Shown: one piece after another, positions 8,421 through 17,522 of the stretch
How positions within the stretch are numbered: the stretch's first letter is position 1
Layout of the letters: every line of letters starts with the position of its first letter
Source: Sphingorhabdus sp. 109
GTDB lineage: Bacteria; Pseudomonadota; Alphaproteobacteria; Sphingomonadales; Sphingomonadaceae
Assembly: GCF_902506555.1 (NCBI RefSeq)
Contig: NZ_LR732707.1
Location: forward strand, 3,460,422 to 3,524,421
Direction: 5' to 3'
Length of the DNA stretch: 64,000 nt
Notes under the pieces: generated by a model
Database searches by the model: none
Told to the model about the DNA's origin: nothing
Seen by the model: the letters and a program-made list of their open reading frames with translations, nothing else
Made by a program: the position numbers and the translations under genes

Positions 8421-9212
8421 TCATTTTCCCGTATATTCTGGTGCCCGTTTCTCGCTAAAGGCAGACAGGCCCTCTAGAAAATCGGCGGATTTGGAATGCT
8501 CTGCTAATAGCCGGGTTTCCAGCGTCAGCGCATCGCGCGGATTGAGCTGACGACCATCCGCCACCATCTGTTTCATGCGATGCAGAACCAAGGGACTTTT
8601 CTGCGCCAGATTATCGGCGAGCTTCATTGCTTCGTCCATCAGGCTCTCATCGTCATGGACGGCGCTGACGAAGCCAAGGTTTTCAAATTCCTCCGCTGGC
8701 CAGTTTTCACCTGAAAAAAGCAGCAGATTAGCCTTCTTCTCACCAATAAGCCGCGGCATGATCGTGCCCCCACCACCACCCGGCAGCACACCGAAATTGG
8801 AATGGCTGTCGCCCAATCGTGCGCTACGGGCGGCAAGGACGATATCGCAGGCAATAGCCATTTCCAGACCTCCGGCAAGCGTGAATCCATTCAGCGCCGC
8901 AATTGTTGGTTTAGGCAGTTCCCGCAATTGGTGGAATATCTCCTGGATAGTACCAAGAAAGGATAAAAATTCCTTCGCATTGCCTGCCTGGGCTTCGGCA
9001 AGAACGCCTTTCAGATCCGCCCCGCAACAAAAGGCACGCCCCGCTCCCGTTATGATTAGCACACGCAAACCGTCATCTTCTGCAACGACGGAAACCGCAC
9101 TGGAAAGTTCGTCCACCATTGCCCCCGAAAGCGCATTCATCGCCTTAGGCCGGTTCAATGTTATGCAGGCAATGGCATCGCGAGTTTCAAATTTTATTGT
9201 TTCATAAGCCAT
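8421..9212 (-). CDS. Enoyl-CoA hydratase/isomerase
   Basis: Crotonase-family protein of 263 residues that hydrates 2-enoyl-CoA. It shows the oxyanion-hole motifs FCCGADLKG and NGFTLAGGLEMAIACDIVLA, followed by FGVLPGGGGGTIMPRLIG. It is the first gene of the minus-strand operon behind the regulator gene. The C-terminal SAFSEKRAPEYTGK resembles the CoA-contacting tail of the family. Confidence 0.9.
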   Translation of the reverse strand: MAYETIKFETRDAIACITLNRPKAMNALSGAMVDELSSAVSVVAEDDGLRVLIITGAGRAFCCGADLKGVLAEAQAGNAKEFLSFLGTIQEIFHQLRELPKPTIAALNGFTLAGGLEMAIACDIVLAARSARLGDSHSNFGVLPGGGGGTIMPRLIGEKKANLLLFSGENWPAEEFENLGFVSAVHDDESLMDEAMKLADNLAQKSPLVLHRMKQMVADGRQLNPRDALTLETRLLAEHSKSADFLEGLSAFSEKRAPEYTGK

Positions 9213-9370
9213 CGGTCATCATATCCCGTCCATGATAAGGCAAAAGACGCATTCAACTGCGCTGCCGAATACTGACAATTATAGCGAAAGCCTGCGTTTG
9301 ACATGCGATTGACTCGCCATTGCACGCCAAAATAGCGTCAACAAAACCATCGGACGATTGAAACTTGCTG

Positions 9371-10411
9371 TTATTCGGATTTCAGCTTTGATTTTTCGAG
9401 ATACTCGTGCGGTGACCGACCGGTCAATCTTCGAAATGCACGCGAAAAGTTGCTGGAGTCGTTATATCCTAAAAGATAGGACATTTCCTTGATCGAATGA
9501 CGTCCGGAACGCAAATACCGGATAGCGAGATATTTACGCATACCGTCAAGCACCGCGTTAAAAGTTGAACCTTCATTCTGTAACTGCCGTTGGAGGCTTC
9601 GATTGCTCATACCAAGTGCGCTTGCAATTGTGCGGATCGACACGTCACCATCGGGCAGCATATTTACAATGGCTGACTGAATCCGAGGAATGATTTGCTC
9701 ATCATCAAATCGGGCGATATATTCCGTTGCAATCTGATCATGAGCACGGACAAACTCTGGATTGAACCCTCGCAATCGTTGGTTAGAATCGGATTCGGAG
9801 ACGTGCAGTTCGAGCCGTTCGCACCCATATTCGATGGGACAGCAAAAATAATCATCAAACTCGGCAGATGCGAATTTAGGTTTAGGTCGGGGCATACGCA
9901 CCAAAATCGGCGAAAAGTTTGACCGATAAACCATCCTTGCAAATCGCAGAACAGTTGCCAAAAATGCATCCTCCCTCGTCGGAGGCAGTTTTTCTCGTAT
10001 TGTTAACGAAAAAACTAACCGCTTATCACGGATCTGTGTGCTGGCATTACCCGCCTGCGAAATTAATTGGAAAAACCGTTCGTATCTTACGAAGAAAGAA
10101 TTCAGAGTGCGACTGGCAAACAGTGAATATCCTAATGCGTGCATGGAGCCCGGTGTAAGGCGTGCGCCGAGCTTCAAGCCAATCGCTTCATCGCCTGTAA
10201 TTCTCTGAATAATCTCGTAAAACTTGCTCACCTGCCACGAAGGAACACGCGCATTGGGATCATTCAAAAGCTCAGGATTGATTCCTACTTCTTGCAGAAT
10301 TTCATTGGTGTCAAACTCCGAATAGAACTCGTCAACAATCGCAACCAAGTGGATCAGCCACGTAGCAATGACTGTCACTTTAGCTGTCGGGAATTCCGCT
10401 TCGCCCTCCAA
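9371..10411 (-). CDS. AraC-family transcriptional regulator
   Basis: 346 residues: an N-terminal arabinose-binding-like domain of the OruR/ArgR type (residues about 20-200) and a C-terminal AraC DNA-binding domain with two helix-turn-helices (TIASALGMSNRSLQRQL; IKEMSYLLGYNDSSNFSRAFRRLTG followed by SPHEYL). The start appears to be a TTG six bases behind AGGAG. It lies 158 bp upstream of the enoyl-CoA hydratase gene in the same direction and is the obvious candidate controller of the catabolic operon. The ligand is probably a pathway substrate or acyl-CoA (inference). Confidence 0.88.
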   Translation of the reverse strand: MEGEAEFPTAKVTVIATWLIHLVAIVDEFYSEFDTNEILQEVGINPELLNDPNARVPSWQVSKFYEIIQRITGDEAIGLKLGARLTPGSMHALGYSLFASRTLNSFFVRYERFFQLISQAGNASTQIRDKRLVFSLTIREKLPPTREDAFLATVLRFARMVYRSNFSPILVRMPRPKPKFASAEFDDYFCCPIEYGCERLELHVSESDSNQRLRGFNPEFVRAHDQIATEYIARFDDEQIIPRIQSAIVNMLPDGDVSIRTIASALGMSNRSLQRQLQNEGSTFNAVLDGMRKYLAIRYLRSGRHSIKEMSYLLGYNDSSNFSRAFRRLTGRSPHEYLEKSKLKSE

Positions 10412-10536
10412 TTTTTCTCTCCTATTTCAAGCACTAGATTTTTTATTGAGATTGATACGAGTTTTTCAAACGACATAATAAGCAAGCATATGTCCTCGGG
10501 CGGATACTCGTACCCTAAAAACAATGCGCTGACACT

Positions 10537-10572
10537 ATACTATACCCCGTCTACATACTATACCCCGTCTAC
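10537..10572. repeat. Tandem 18-bp duplication at an IS630 end
   Basis: The unit ATACTATACCCCGTCTAC occurs twice in direct tandem (10,537-10,554 and 10,555-10,572). The second unit runs into the left terminal repeat of the IS630-family element, so the outermost bases of the IS are duplicated outside it. Confidence 0.8.
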
Positions 10573-11703
10573 CTCAGGATCCGAAAATCTGCGGGATTGA
10601 TGACGCGAAAGTTGTTGGTGACCTGATCGCGGAAGGCGTGCCATTGTTTCGGCACGTTTTGAGTTAGGAACCCCAGGATCGCTGCCCTAAATTCGCGCGC
10701 CGTTGCGTAGCCTTGGTTATGGGTGATGTTTTAGTGCATCACTCCCCAGAGTCGCTCGATCGGATTGAGGTGGGGGCTGTAGGTCGGCACGAAGTGGAGC
10801 CTGATCCGCTGGCCTTTTCGGACCAGCCATTCCTGCGCCAGCCGGGCATGATGGTAGCGGGCGTTGTCGAGGAAGACGTGGATCAACCGCCGCGACGGAT
10901 GGGTGGCAAGGATCGCCATGAGCAGCAGGATCGTGCTTTGCGCATCGACGGTGAGGACATCGAGCATCTGGGTCTTGCCGGTCTCGAGGTCGATGGCGCC
11001 ATGAATATTCACCCGGTCACGACCGCTGCTGGGCGTGATCGCTACCGCCTCGCCCGTGGGTGCCCAGCAGCCCACCGCACGGACCTGATGGGTCGGATGA
11101 ACGGCGTCGACGAACGCTACTGCCTCGTCGTTCTTAAGGCCGCACATCAGCCGGTCATAGTCTGCGATGAACGTCGCTTGCTTGGCCGCGTCCAGCTTGC
11201 CCGACACCATCGCAGGCTTGCGGTACGAAAGCTTCAGCCGATGCAGCAGCGCGATCAGCCCCGCGTGGCTGTACTCAATGCCAAAACTGTCGACGATCCA
11301 CGCGCCGATCGTGCGCGCGTTGCGTGGCAGGCTGGCGCTGACCCACGTAAACAGCGCATCTTCCTGTTCCGCAGAAAGCCGGCTGTGACTGCCCCCAACA
11401 TCGAAGACCACAAGGCCGGTCAGGCCATGCTCGTCATAAAGTCTGTGCCAGGAGCGAGCCGTGTCATCGTCGATCAACAAAGCCTCCGCCACCTCCTGGC
11501 AGCTCCATCCCTTGTCCAGCAGAATGATCGCATTGGCACGGCGCGCCGCGCGCGCTTCACTCAGCCCATCCCGCGCCAGAGCTCGTAGCTCAAGCCGTTC
11601 TGCTTTGCTCAGAAAACCACTGCGGATCATGCCCCAATACAGAATCGCTTCCCGACTATAACGCAACCGCTATTTTTTCGGATACTCAAGGAGTCGGGGT
11701 ATA
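10559..11703. mobile_element. IS630-family insertion sequence (about 1.15 kb), transposase inactivated
   Basis: The ends form imperfect inverted repeats. The left begins TATACCCCGTCTACCTCAGG and continues ATCCGAAAA; the right, read inward, begins TATACCCCGACTCCTTGAGT and also continues ATCCGAAAA. TA dinucleotides flank both ends, as expected for the IS630/Tc1 superfamily. The single gene inside carries a premature stop codon. The element separates the minus-strand catabolic operon from the plus-strand SDR and ligase genes. Confidence 0.85.
10569..11666 (-). pseudogene. IS630-family transposase with one nonsense codon
   Basis: HTH domain at the N-terminus, then a DDE core with FVDAVHPTHQV, VFLDNARYHHARLA and SPHLNPIERLW. 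The frame ends at TAA (10,731-10,733) directly after GVMH. Reading through gives a natural continuation (NITHNQGYATAREF, then AILGFLTQNVPKQW) to a TAG at 10,569-10,571. The usual family sequence has Lys at the stop position, so one AAA-to-TAA change explains it. Confidence 0.85.
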
Positions 11704-12055
11704 TCGTTCTGAAATTATGAGCATAGCGTTGCGTGCCCGAAGACGACAGATTGGCACAGTCTGACCAATGTTACACCAAGATTTTTTGTGCCAAAGCTCC
11801 TAAATTTAATCGAGTTTGGAGGCGGGCAAACTGGAGTGCGCCTAACAATTTCAGCGAAAGCTCTAATGATAATGTCAATCGGTAAAAATTTTAAATTGCT
11901 GGGTAGGGAAGGCAAATTAATATCCAGCTCTACGGCGAGATCGTGTCAATCGGCATTGGTCATAAAGTCGGCATTCGACTTCCCGGGTGCTATATCTAAA
12001 ACAAGTGGAAATATAAAAATGGACCGTTTCGATAATTTAGCGAGGGTGATGACTA
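11704..12055. other. Non-coding stretch upstream of the SDR gene
   Basis: AT-rich DNA between the IS630 element and the dehydrogenase gene. No reading frame here looks like a protein. It presumably carries the promoter of the plus-strand SDR-ligase pair; GAGGG about ten bases before the ATG at 12,056 is a plausible ribosome-binding site. I see no clear operator. Confidence 0.5.
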
Positions 12056-12829
12056 ATGCAACTTAAACGGAAGATAGTAGTCATTACGGGTGGGGCATCC
12101 GGTCTCGGCGCCGCTACTGCACGATACTTTGTTGAACATGGTGCCAAAGTTTCACTTTTCGATCTGAACGAGGAAGCAGGCCAGAGTCTGTGTGCAGAAC
12201 TGGGGGCGGAAAACGCCATATTTCATAATGTTGACGTAACTAATGATACCCAGGCGAAGGAGGCGATCGAAAAGACCGCTGCAAAATTTGGCACTATTCA
12301 CATCAACATTAACGCGGCCGGGATACCAGCACCAACAAAAATTCTCGACCGCGAAGGCAATGCCTGCGACCTTTCAAAATTTGCCAAAGTGGTAAATGTC
12401 AACCTTATCGGCTTGTTCAACGTCATGAGCAAATGCGTTGCTGTGATGGTCAAAAACCCTACAGAAAATGACGGGGAGCGTGGAGTCGTTATCAATGTCT
12501 CTTCCGGTGCGGCCTATGAAGGCCAGATCGGGCAAGCTGGCTATTCGGCATCCAAGGCCGGTGTCATTGGCCTCAATTTACCCGCCGCGCGGGAACTGGG
12601 TGCCCACGGTATCCGAGTCAATGCTATCGCCCCGGGTTTGTTCGGGACGCCCATGATTATGGGATTGGGAGGAAAGATTGTTTCTTCACTCATCGAAATG
12701 GTGGAGGCGCCCAAGCGGCTTGGCGATATGCGTGAATTCGCCCATAGTTGCCAGTATATCGTCGAAAATGCCTATTTAAACGGTGAGACCATCCGGCTTG
12801 ATGCTGCAACGCGCCTGAGGGCCAGATAA
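12056..12829 (+). CDS. Short-chain dehydrogenase, 3-hydroxyacyl-CoA dehydrogenase type
   Basis: 257 residues, classical SDR. The NAD-binding motif GGASGLG (12-18) is followed by Asp36, which suggests NAD rather than NADP preference. NAAG (86-89) and the Ser150-Tyr163-Lys167 catalytic residues in YSASK are all present. The overall sequence resembles the HSD17B10/type 2 3-hydroxyacyl-CoA dehydrogenases. It would oxidise the 3-hydroxyacyl-CoA made by the hydratase and so completes the beta-oxidation set. The ligase gene follows after 16 bp. Confidence 0.88.
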   Translation: MQLKRKIVVITGGASGLGAATARYFVEHGAKVSLFDLNEEAGQSLCAELGAENAIFHNVDVTNDTQAKEAIEKTAAKFGTIHININAAGIPAPTKILDREGNACDLSKFAKVVNVNLIGLFNVMSKCVAVMVKNPTENDGERGVVINVSSGAAYEGQIGQAGYSASKAGVIGLNLPAARELGAHGIRVNAIAPGLFGTPMIMGLGGKIVSSLIEMVEAPKRLGDMREFAHSCQYIVENAYLNGETIRLDAATRLRAR

Positions 12830-12845
12830 CATCGGAAACTTTGAA

Positions 12846-14465
12846 ATGAAATCGAAACTCACTCCATCAAATACACAAACGCTTTCTACTGGGTCTTTCA
12901 ACTACAGCCGGATCATGCAAGGACTGGTCGACACATTCGGTGATCGCGAAGCGATCGTGAATATCGAACGCGGGCGCCGATTAACCTTTCGCGAATATCA
13001 CGAGTTGACCAACCGATTTGCTCACGTCTTACATGGTCCGTTGGGATTGGGCACTGGCGACCGATACGTCTGTTTGCTCGACAATGACAATCTGTCACTT
13101 TTCCATTGGGGGTCGGCAGCCAAAGCTTTGGCCACCTGCTGCCATGGTAATTTCCGTGACAGCTTAGAAACCCACATGAGACAGGTCGAGATAACTGGTC
13201 CTAAAGTTGCTTTCATCGAAAATTCCTTAGTCGAAACCCACGCTGAGCTACTTACGCAACGCGGCATTCAAGTGGTGGTGGTTGATCGACTGGAAGAAAA
13301 AAGGGATGGTATATTGGAACTGCCGAGCTTGTTGGCAGAGGCTCCAACACATAATACAGACGTAGAAATTGATGATAGAACGCATATTGTTTTGATGCGC
13401 TTTACCGGCGGCACGACAGGCGATAGCAAATGCGCAAAATATACTGCAGACAATATTATGGCCTGTTCAGAGAGCTTTCTAACATTGCCAGGTCATGATT
13501 TTGATCCAGACAGCCGGATGCTCCATATCGCACCGTTGAGTCATGCCAGCGGTATGATGTTGCAGCCAACCTTGTTTCGCGGCGGTTGTACGGTGACTAT
13601 GAACCAGCCCGATCTGGAGCGCTGGTGTGAGCACATTGAAAAAGAACGGATCACTCATGCGTTTGTTGTGCCAACAATCGCTTATCGCTTGCTGGAGATG
13701 CCGGAGGCTGAGAGATATGATCTCTCGACGCTTAAAACAATTTTCTATGGAGCCGCGCCAATGAGTCCGGCCAAGGCCAAGAAATTAGTTGCCAAATTTG
13801 GTCCGCTTTTCATGCAAGTATATGGTTCCACCGAACATCTCGTGGCGACCCTGTTTTTGGGCAAGGCAGAACATGTCGGAGATACGCAGACGGAAAAGAG
13901 GCTGGCATCGGCCGGACGGCGGAACGCGGGGGTTGAGGTGACCATTTGCGATGATGACGGCAACCCCGTGCTGCAGGGTGAAGTTGGCGAATTATATCTC
14001 CGGTCCCGGGGTACATGCCAGGGTTATGAAGGCAATCCAGAAAAAACAGCGGAAGAATTTTTCCAAGGTTACTGGAAGTCTGGCGATCTAGGCTATTCCG
14101 ATGAAGCTGGATATTGCTATCTGGTTGACCGAAAAAAAGACCTGATAATCACAGGTGGATTCAACGTCTATGCGAACGAGGTGGAAGCCGCAATTAATTC
14201 TCATCCCTGTGTAACAATGTCAGCCGTGGTCGGCATCCCTGACGAAGAATGGGGGGAGGCTGTCCACGCAGAAGTCATCCGAAATGGAGTGACGGAAGTG
14301 CACGAGCAAGAACTGATCGACCATGCAAAAAGTCTGATCGGTTCGGTTAAGGCTCCCAAAACGGTCACTTTTGTGGATGAATTGCCAACCACTACGGTTG
14401 GTAAGGTTCTCCGCAAAAATGTGAGGGCTAAATATTGGGAAAAGCATACTCGGCAGATAGCCTAG
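12846..14465 (+). CDS. Acyl-CoA synthetase (AMP-binding)
   Basis: ANL-superfamily ligase of 539 residues that activates a carboxylic acid to acyl-CoA through an acyl-AMP. Motifs: [17 protein letters not shown] (P-loop), [26 protein letters not shown] with the conserved Asp and Arg, FNVYANEVE, and the C-terminal [14 protein letters not shown] with the catalytic Lys. It would supply the CoA ester to the dehydrogenase and racemase. The stop TAG lies exactly at the TA target of an IS630-family insertion, so its 3' end is intact but any downstream genes are cut off. Confidence 0.9.
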   Translation: MKSKLTPSNTQTLSTGSFNYSRIMQGLVDTFGDREAIVNIERGRRLTFREYHELTNRFAHVLHGPLGLGTGDRYVCLLDNDNLSLFHWGSAAKALATCCHGNFRDSLETHMRQVEITGPKVAFIENSLVETHAELLTQRGIQVVVVDRLEEKRDGILELPSLLAEAPTHNTDVEIDDRTHIVLMRFTGGTTGDSKCAKYTADNIMACSESFLTLPGHDFDPDSRMLHIAPLSHASGMMLQPTLFRGGCTVTMNQPDLERWCEHIEKERITHAFVVPTIAYRLLEMPEAERYDLSTLKTIFYGAAPMSPAKAKKLVAKFGPLFMQVYGSTEHLVATLFLGKAEHVGDTQTEKRLASAGRRNAGVEVTICDDDGNPVLQGEVGELYLRSRGTCQGYEGNPEKTAEEFFQGYWKSGDLGYSDEAGYCYLVDRKKDLIITGGFNVYANEVEAAINSHPCVTMSAVVGIPDEEWGEAVHAEVIRNGVTEVHEQELIDHAKSLIGSVKAPKTVTFVDELPTTTVGKVLRKNVRAKYWEKHTRQIA

Positions 14466-15565
14466 TCACCTGAATCTGAAGTTCGGCTCATTGTTTTTTG
14501 ACAGAAGCGTTTGACGGCGGCGAGGATTTCGTCGGCGGATTTGACCCATTTGTAGGGTTTGGGATTTTCATTATGTGCTGCGATGAAGGCGACAATGTCG
14601 GCTTCGAGTTCTGCCGTTGATCGATGGACACCGCGTTGCAACTGCTTGCGCGTCAACTCTGCAAACCAGCGTTCGACCTGATTGATCCAGGATGCCGATG
14701 TCGGCGTGAAGTGAACATGCCAATGCGGGCGGCGCGCCAGCCAGGCCTTGACCTTTGGCGTCTTGTGGGTGGCGTAGTTGTCCATCACGAGGTGTATGTC
14801 CGGTCCTTCGGGTATCTCGGCGTCGATTCTCTTGAGGAAGTCGAGGAACTCGGTGGCCCGGTGCCGCTTGTAGCATTTGCCGATCACGGCGCCGGTGGCG
14901 ATGTCGAGCGCAGCGAACAAGGACGTCGTACCATTGCGGATGTAGGTATGTGTTCTGCGTTCGGCCACACCGGGTGCCATAGGCAAGACCGGTTGCTCAC
15001 GGTCCAGCGCCTGGATCTGGGATTTTTCGTCTACGCACAGCACGACCGCCCGGTTTGGCGGCGACAAATAGAGGCCGACAATATCCTGCACCTTATCGAC
15101 GAACAAAGGGTCGGTAGACAGTTTGAACGTCTGTGAGCGGTGCGGTTGCAGGCCAAAGGCAGACCAGATCCGCCGGATGGTAGTGTGCGACAGCCCGGTC
15201 TCGGCTGCCATCGTGCGGATTGACCAATGGGTGGCATCCTTCGGCGTGCTGTTCAGCGTGCGCTCGATCACCTGAGCCACCTGCGCATCTGATACCGTTC
15301 GTGGTCGTCCCGAACGATATTCGTCGGTCAGCCCTTCAATGCCATCCTGTACAAACCGCCGTCGCCATTTGCCAACTGTGTGCTCGTGGACACCGAGGCG
15401 TTGCGCAACTTCCTTGCTCTGCAATCCCTCCGCGCATAGCAGAATCATCCGGCATCGATCCGACAACGAGCGCGGCACCTTGTGCCTGCGAACCTGCCCT
15501 TCAAGAAAAAAGCGGTCCTCGCCGCTCAATACGACCAAACCCGCCTGCCTGCCTACCATTACCAA
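14462..15565 (-). CDS. IS630-family transposase, intact
   Basis: 367 residues, full length for the family. N-terminal winged HTH region ([20 protein letters not shown]), second HTH near [22 protein letters not shown], and a DDE core: [30 protein letters not shown] and [16 protein letters not shown]. The stop TAG is made of the TA target plus one host base, so the frame uses the element to its very end. It is the only IS transposase in the window that looks undamaged. Confidence 0.9.
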   Translation of the reverse strand: MVMVGRQAGLVVLSGEDRFFLEGQVRRHKVPRSLSDRCRMILLCAEGLQSKEVAQRLGVHEHTVGKWRRRFVQDGIEGLTDEYRSGRPRTVSDAQVAQVIERTLNSTPKDATHWSIRTMAAETGLSHTTIRRIWSAFGLQPHRSQTFKLSTDPLFVDKVQDIVGLYLSPPNRAVVLCVDEKSQIQALDREQPVLPMAPGVAERRTHTYIRNGTTSLFAALDIATGAVIGKCYKRHRATEFLDFLKRIDAEIPEGPDIHLVMDNYATHKTPKVKAWLARRPHWHVHFTPTSASWINQVERWFAELTRKQLQRGVHRSTAELEADIVAFIAAHNENPKPYKWVKSADEILAAVKRFCQKTMSRTSDSGD

Positions 15566-15625
15566 TGCTCCTGTCTGTTCAAACAGAGCATATACAATGA
15601 TACTTACTTCAATTCCAGATGACTA
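14463..15625. mobile_element. IS630-family insertion sequence, intact
   Basis: Left end CTAGTCACCTGAATCTGAAG and right end (read inward) CTAGTCATCTGGAATTGAAG form inverted repeats. The flanking TA is shared at both sides. The element stands directly behind the acyl-CoA ligase and directly against the IS5-family element, whose outer TA it appears to have used as its target. Confidence 0.85.
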
Positions 15626-15638
15626 GGGTCAGGACTCA

Positions 15639-16195
15639 TTAATTGAGCCAGAAGATGACGGTAGCTGCGATAGCGATGGCGGACATGAAGGTGTGCGCGC
15701 ATCGGTCATAGCGGGTGTGGATACGCCTCCAGTCCTTGAGGCGCCCGAACATATTCTCGATTTTGTGACGCTGCCGGTAGAGGGTTTTGTCGAAGTCAGC
15801 GGGTAATATTCGCCCCTTTCGCGGCGGGATACACGGCGTGATGCCTTTGGCCTGCAGGGCGGCGCGATACTCGTCGCTGTCATAGCCTTTGTCCCCGATC
15901 GGTCCCTAAAGATCGCGCCGTCACCTTTGAGGATGTTGCCTGCGGGCTACGCCCGCAGGCAACATCCTCAAAGGTGAGTTCTTATCCTGATTGACGGCGC
16001 TTTTTCACCTAGATTGTCGCGCGACACCGATCATGTAGGTGGCATGATCCGGCAGCGCGGGATAGGTAAGTTTTGCACCGATATGATCGCTCATCTGACC
16101 TTCGCTTAAACACAGGACCAGCGGCCTACCGATCCCGTCACACACGGCATGGAGCTTGCTATTCAAGCCGCCCTTGGTGCGTCCGATATATCTGG
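15639..16195 (-). pseudogene. IS5-family transposase, catalytic part, interrupted
   Basis: Continues the frame of the N-terminal ORF after an A6 slip: IGRTKGGLNSKLHAVCDG and GRPLVLCLSEGQMSDHIGA, up to TYMI. Then comes the 126-bp insertion. After it the frame resumes with GDKGYDSDEYRAALQAKG and ENMFGRLKDWRRI and ends at TAA (15,639-15,641). Removing the insert restores TYMIGDKGYDSD exactly, with the catalytic Asp. The element is therefore dead in cis. Confidence 0.82.
15901..16026. mobile_element. 126-bp palindromic insertion with 6-bp direct repeats (MITE-like)
   Basis: CCGATC stands on both sides (15,895-15,900 and 16,027-16,032), consistent with a target duplication. The core is a perfect 27-bp inverted repeat (15,921-15,947 with 15,951-15,977) around a 3-base loop, and a second pair of arms, GCGCCGTCA and TGACGGCGC, encloses it (15,915-15,923 and 15,992-16,000). 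No protein is encoded. The centre reads CGGGCTACGCCC, as in the hairpin at 947-1005. It resembles a non-autonomous palindromic element; the enzyme that moved it is unknown. Confidence 0.7.
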
Positions 16196-16531
16196 AAACA
16201 GATCCTTTTTTAAAAGGCTGGCAGCGGTACGATGTGCTTTGAGATGCGTGGCATCGATCATCAGCACATCATCGGCATCGCTGGTAGCGGCCAGCGCAGC
16301 AAATATCTTGTTGAACACACCCATGCGGCTCCAGCGAATGAAGCGATTATAGATCGTTTTATGTGGCCCGTAAGCAGCGGGGGCATCGCGCCAGCGCAGA
16401 CCACCCTGGATGACAAAGATGATCCCGCTTAATATCCGCCGGTCATCGACCCTGGGAACCCCGTGCGATAACGGAAAATACGGCTCTATCCGGCGCATCT
16501 GCGCCTTGCTCAATATAAACAGATCACTCAT
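16163..16531 (-). CDS. IS5-family transposase, N-terminal ORF
   Basis: About 122 residues. The start ATG at 16,531 follows AAGGAGGTGCCACTG, a strong ribosome-binding site. It has the DUF4096-like N-terminal domain (RRIEPYFPLSHGVPRVDDRR, GGLRWRDAPAAYG) and reaches the first catalytic Asp in VLMIDATHLKAHRTA. It then meets TTTTAAAAAAGG, where slippage would pass ribosomes into the catalytic frame, as in the IS427 group. Confidence 0.8.
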   Translation of the reverse strand: MSDLFILSKAQMRRIEPYFPLSHGVPRVDDRRILSGIIFVIQGGLRWRDAPAAYGPHKTIYNRFIRWSRMGVFNKIFAALAATSDADDVLMIDATHLKAHRTAASLLKKDLFPDISDAPRAA

Positions 16532-16695
16532 CAGTGGCACCTCCTTTGAGGCCACCATTGAATCACAAAAATACCGCGGTGGGAATCCCTTTAATAGGTC
16601 CTGACCCTAATGTTTCGTGACGTCCTCCCTGTTTTTTCCTCCAGTTTGAATGAGAGTTTTCCGGTATTGTAACCCTGATTATGAAGGAGCGTGCC

Positions 16696-16962
16696 ATGAA
16701 GAAGAGTCGATATACTGAGGAACAAATTGCCTACGCGATGAAGCAGGCGGAGACGGGAACGCCGGTGGCGGAGGTAATCCGCCGGATGGGGATTTCGGAG
16801 CAGACGTTTTACCGCTGGAAGAAGCTTTACGGCGGGCTGGGTGTTGGTGAGTTGAGACGGCTCAAGCAGTTGGAGGACGAGAACCGGCAGCTCAAACGAT
16901 TGGTTGCTGATCTCAGCCTGGACAAGCATATTTTGCAGGATGTTCTGTCAAAAAAAGTCTGA
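16696..16962 (+). CDS. IS3-family transposase OrfA (second, different element)
   Basis: 88 residues: transposase_8-type HTH (YTEEQIAYAMKQAETG, then VIRRMGISEQTFYRWKKLYG) and a coiled-coil tail (LRRLKQLEDENRQLKRLVAD, DKHILQDVL). It is clearly not the same element as the IS3 relic at 1,015-2,153. OrfB is truncated just downstream, so the element is a remnant. Confidence 0.82.
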   Translation: MKKSRYTEEQIAYAMKQAETGTPVAEVIRRMGISEQTFYRWKKLYGGLGVGELRRLKQLEDENRQLKRLVADLSLDKHILQDVLSKKV

Positions 16963-17069
16963 GGCCTGATCGGCAGCGCGAGATCGCCCGGTACGTCCAG
17001 TCGAGTCATGCGGTCAGTGAGCGCCGGAGCTGCGCCATACTGACCTTCGACCGGCGGAGCATAAGATAC
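16959..17069 (+). pseudogene. IS3-family OrfB, 5' fragment
   Basis: The plus strand continues with LRPDRQREIARYVQSSHAVS and ERRSCAILTFDRRS, the start of an IS3 OrfB, then passes abruptly into the reverse strand of the transglycosylase gene near 17,070. This point is the right-hand junction of the accessory block. Confidence 0.75.
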
Positions 17070-17522
17070 CCCAAGGTCCGAAGCTGTCCCTGGCATGAGT
17101 TGGGCAAGACCAACCGCACCCGCTGGACTAACAGCCATCGGATTATACCGCGATTCCTGCCAAATTAGCGCATCTAGCAACCCAAAGGGAAGGGCATGTT
17201 TCCTTTCGGCTGCCCGGATCGAGGTTAGGTAAATAGACCGTCTGGAGGAGGTTGTTCGGCTAAGCCGCGTAAGTTTTCTCTTTTGTAGATTGGTTCTGGC
17301 ACCGTCATGAACTGCCGATGTTTTGGGGACAGGTTGTAATGGATTTTCTGGATGCCAAATTCCGTGTTGGAATAGCTGGAACGTTGAATTTCCATCTGCC
17401 TGATTGTCGGGAGTTTCTGTTTCGGGAGTACCGCTGCTTTCCGGTAAACTTGCTTCTTGTGCCCAAGCCGTGCTGGAACACAACACTATTGCTAGCAGTC
17501 CCATTGAGAGCTTCTTTGCCAA
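17070..17522 (-). pseudogene. Lytic transglycosylase, second copy, 3'-truncated
   Basis: Starts with TTG behind GGAG, as in the copy at 23-688, and has a diverged signal peptide ending AWAQ. The catalytic WQESRYNP and the LAQLMPGTASDLGV stretch remain, but the last 70 or so residues (RYLRQMLDKFGG onward) are lost where IS3 sequence begins. The two copies differ at many codons, so this is not a recent duplication. Without the AYNAG motif region it is unlikely to be active. Confidence 0.82.

Larger units (their letters stand above)
15626..16608. mobile_element. IS5-family (IS427-like) insertion sequence
   Basis: Ends: GGGTCAGGACTCATTAA on the left and, read inward, GGGTCAGGACCTATTAA on the right, both next to TA. 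It encodes two overlapping frames joined by an A-rich slip site, the pattern of the IS427 group. A 126-bp palindromic insertion at 15,901-16,026 interrupts the second frame. Confidence 0.82.

Noticed and set aside
11788-12066. 92-residue frame before the SDR gene
   Set aside because: Composition looks random, it overlaps the SDR start and no ribosome-binding site precedes it.
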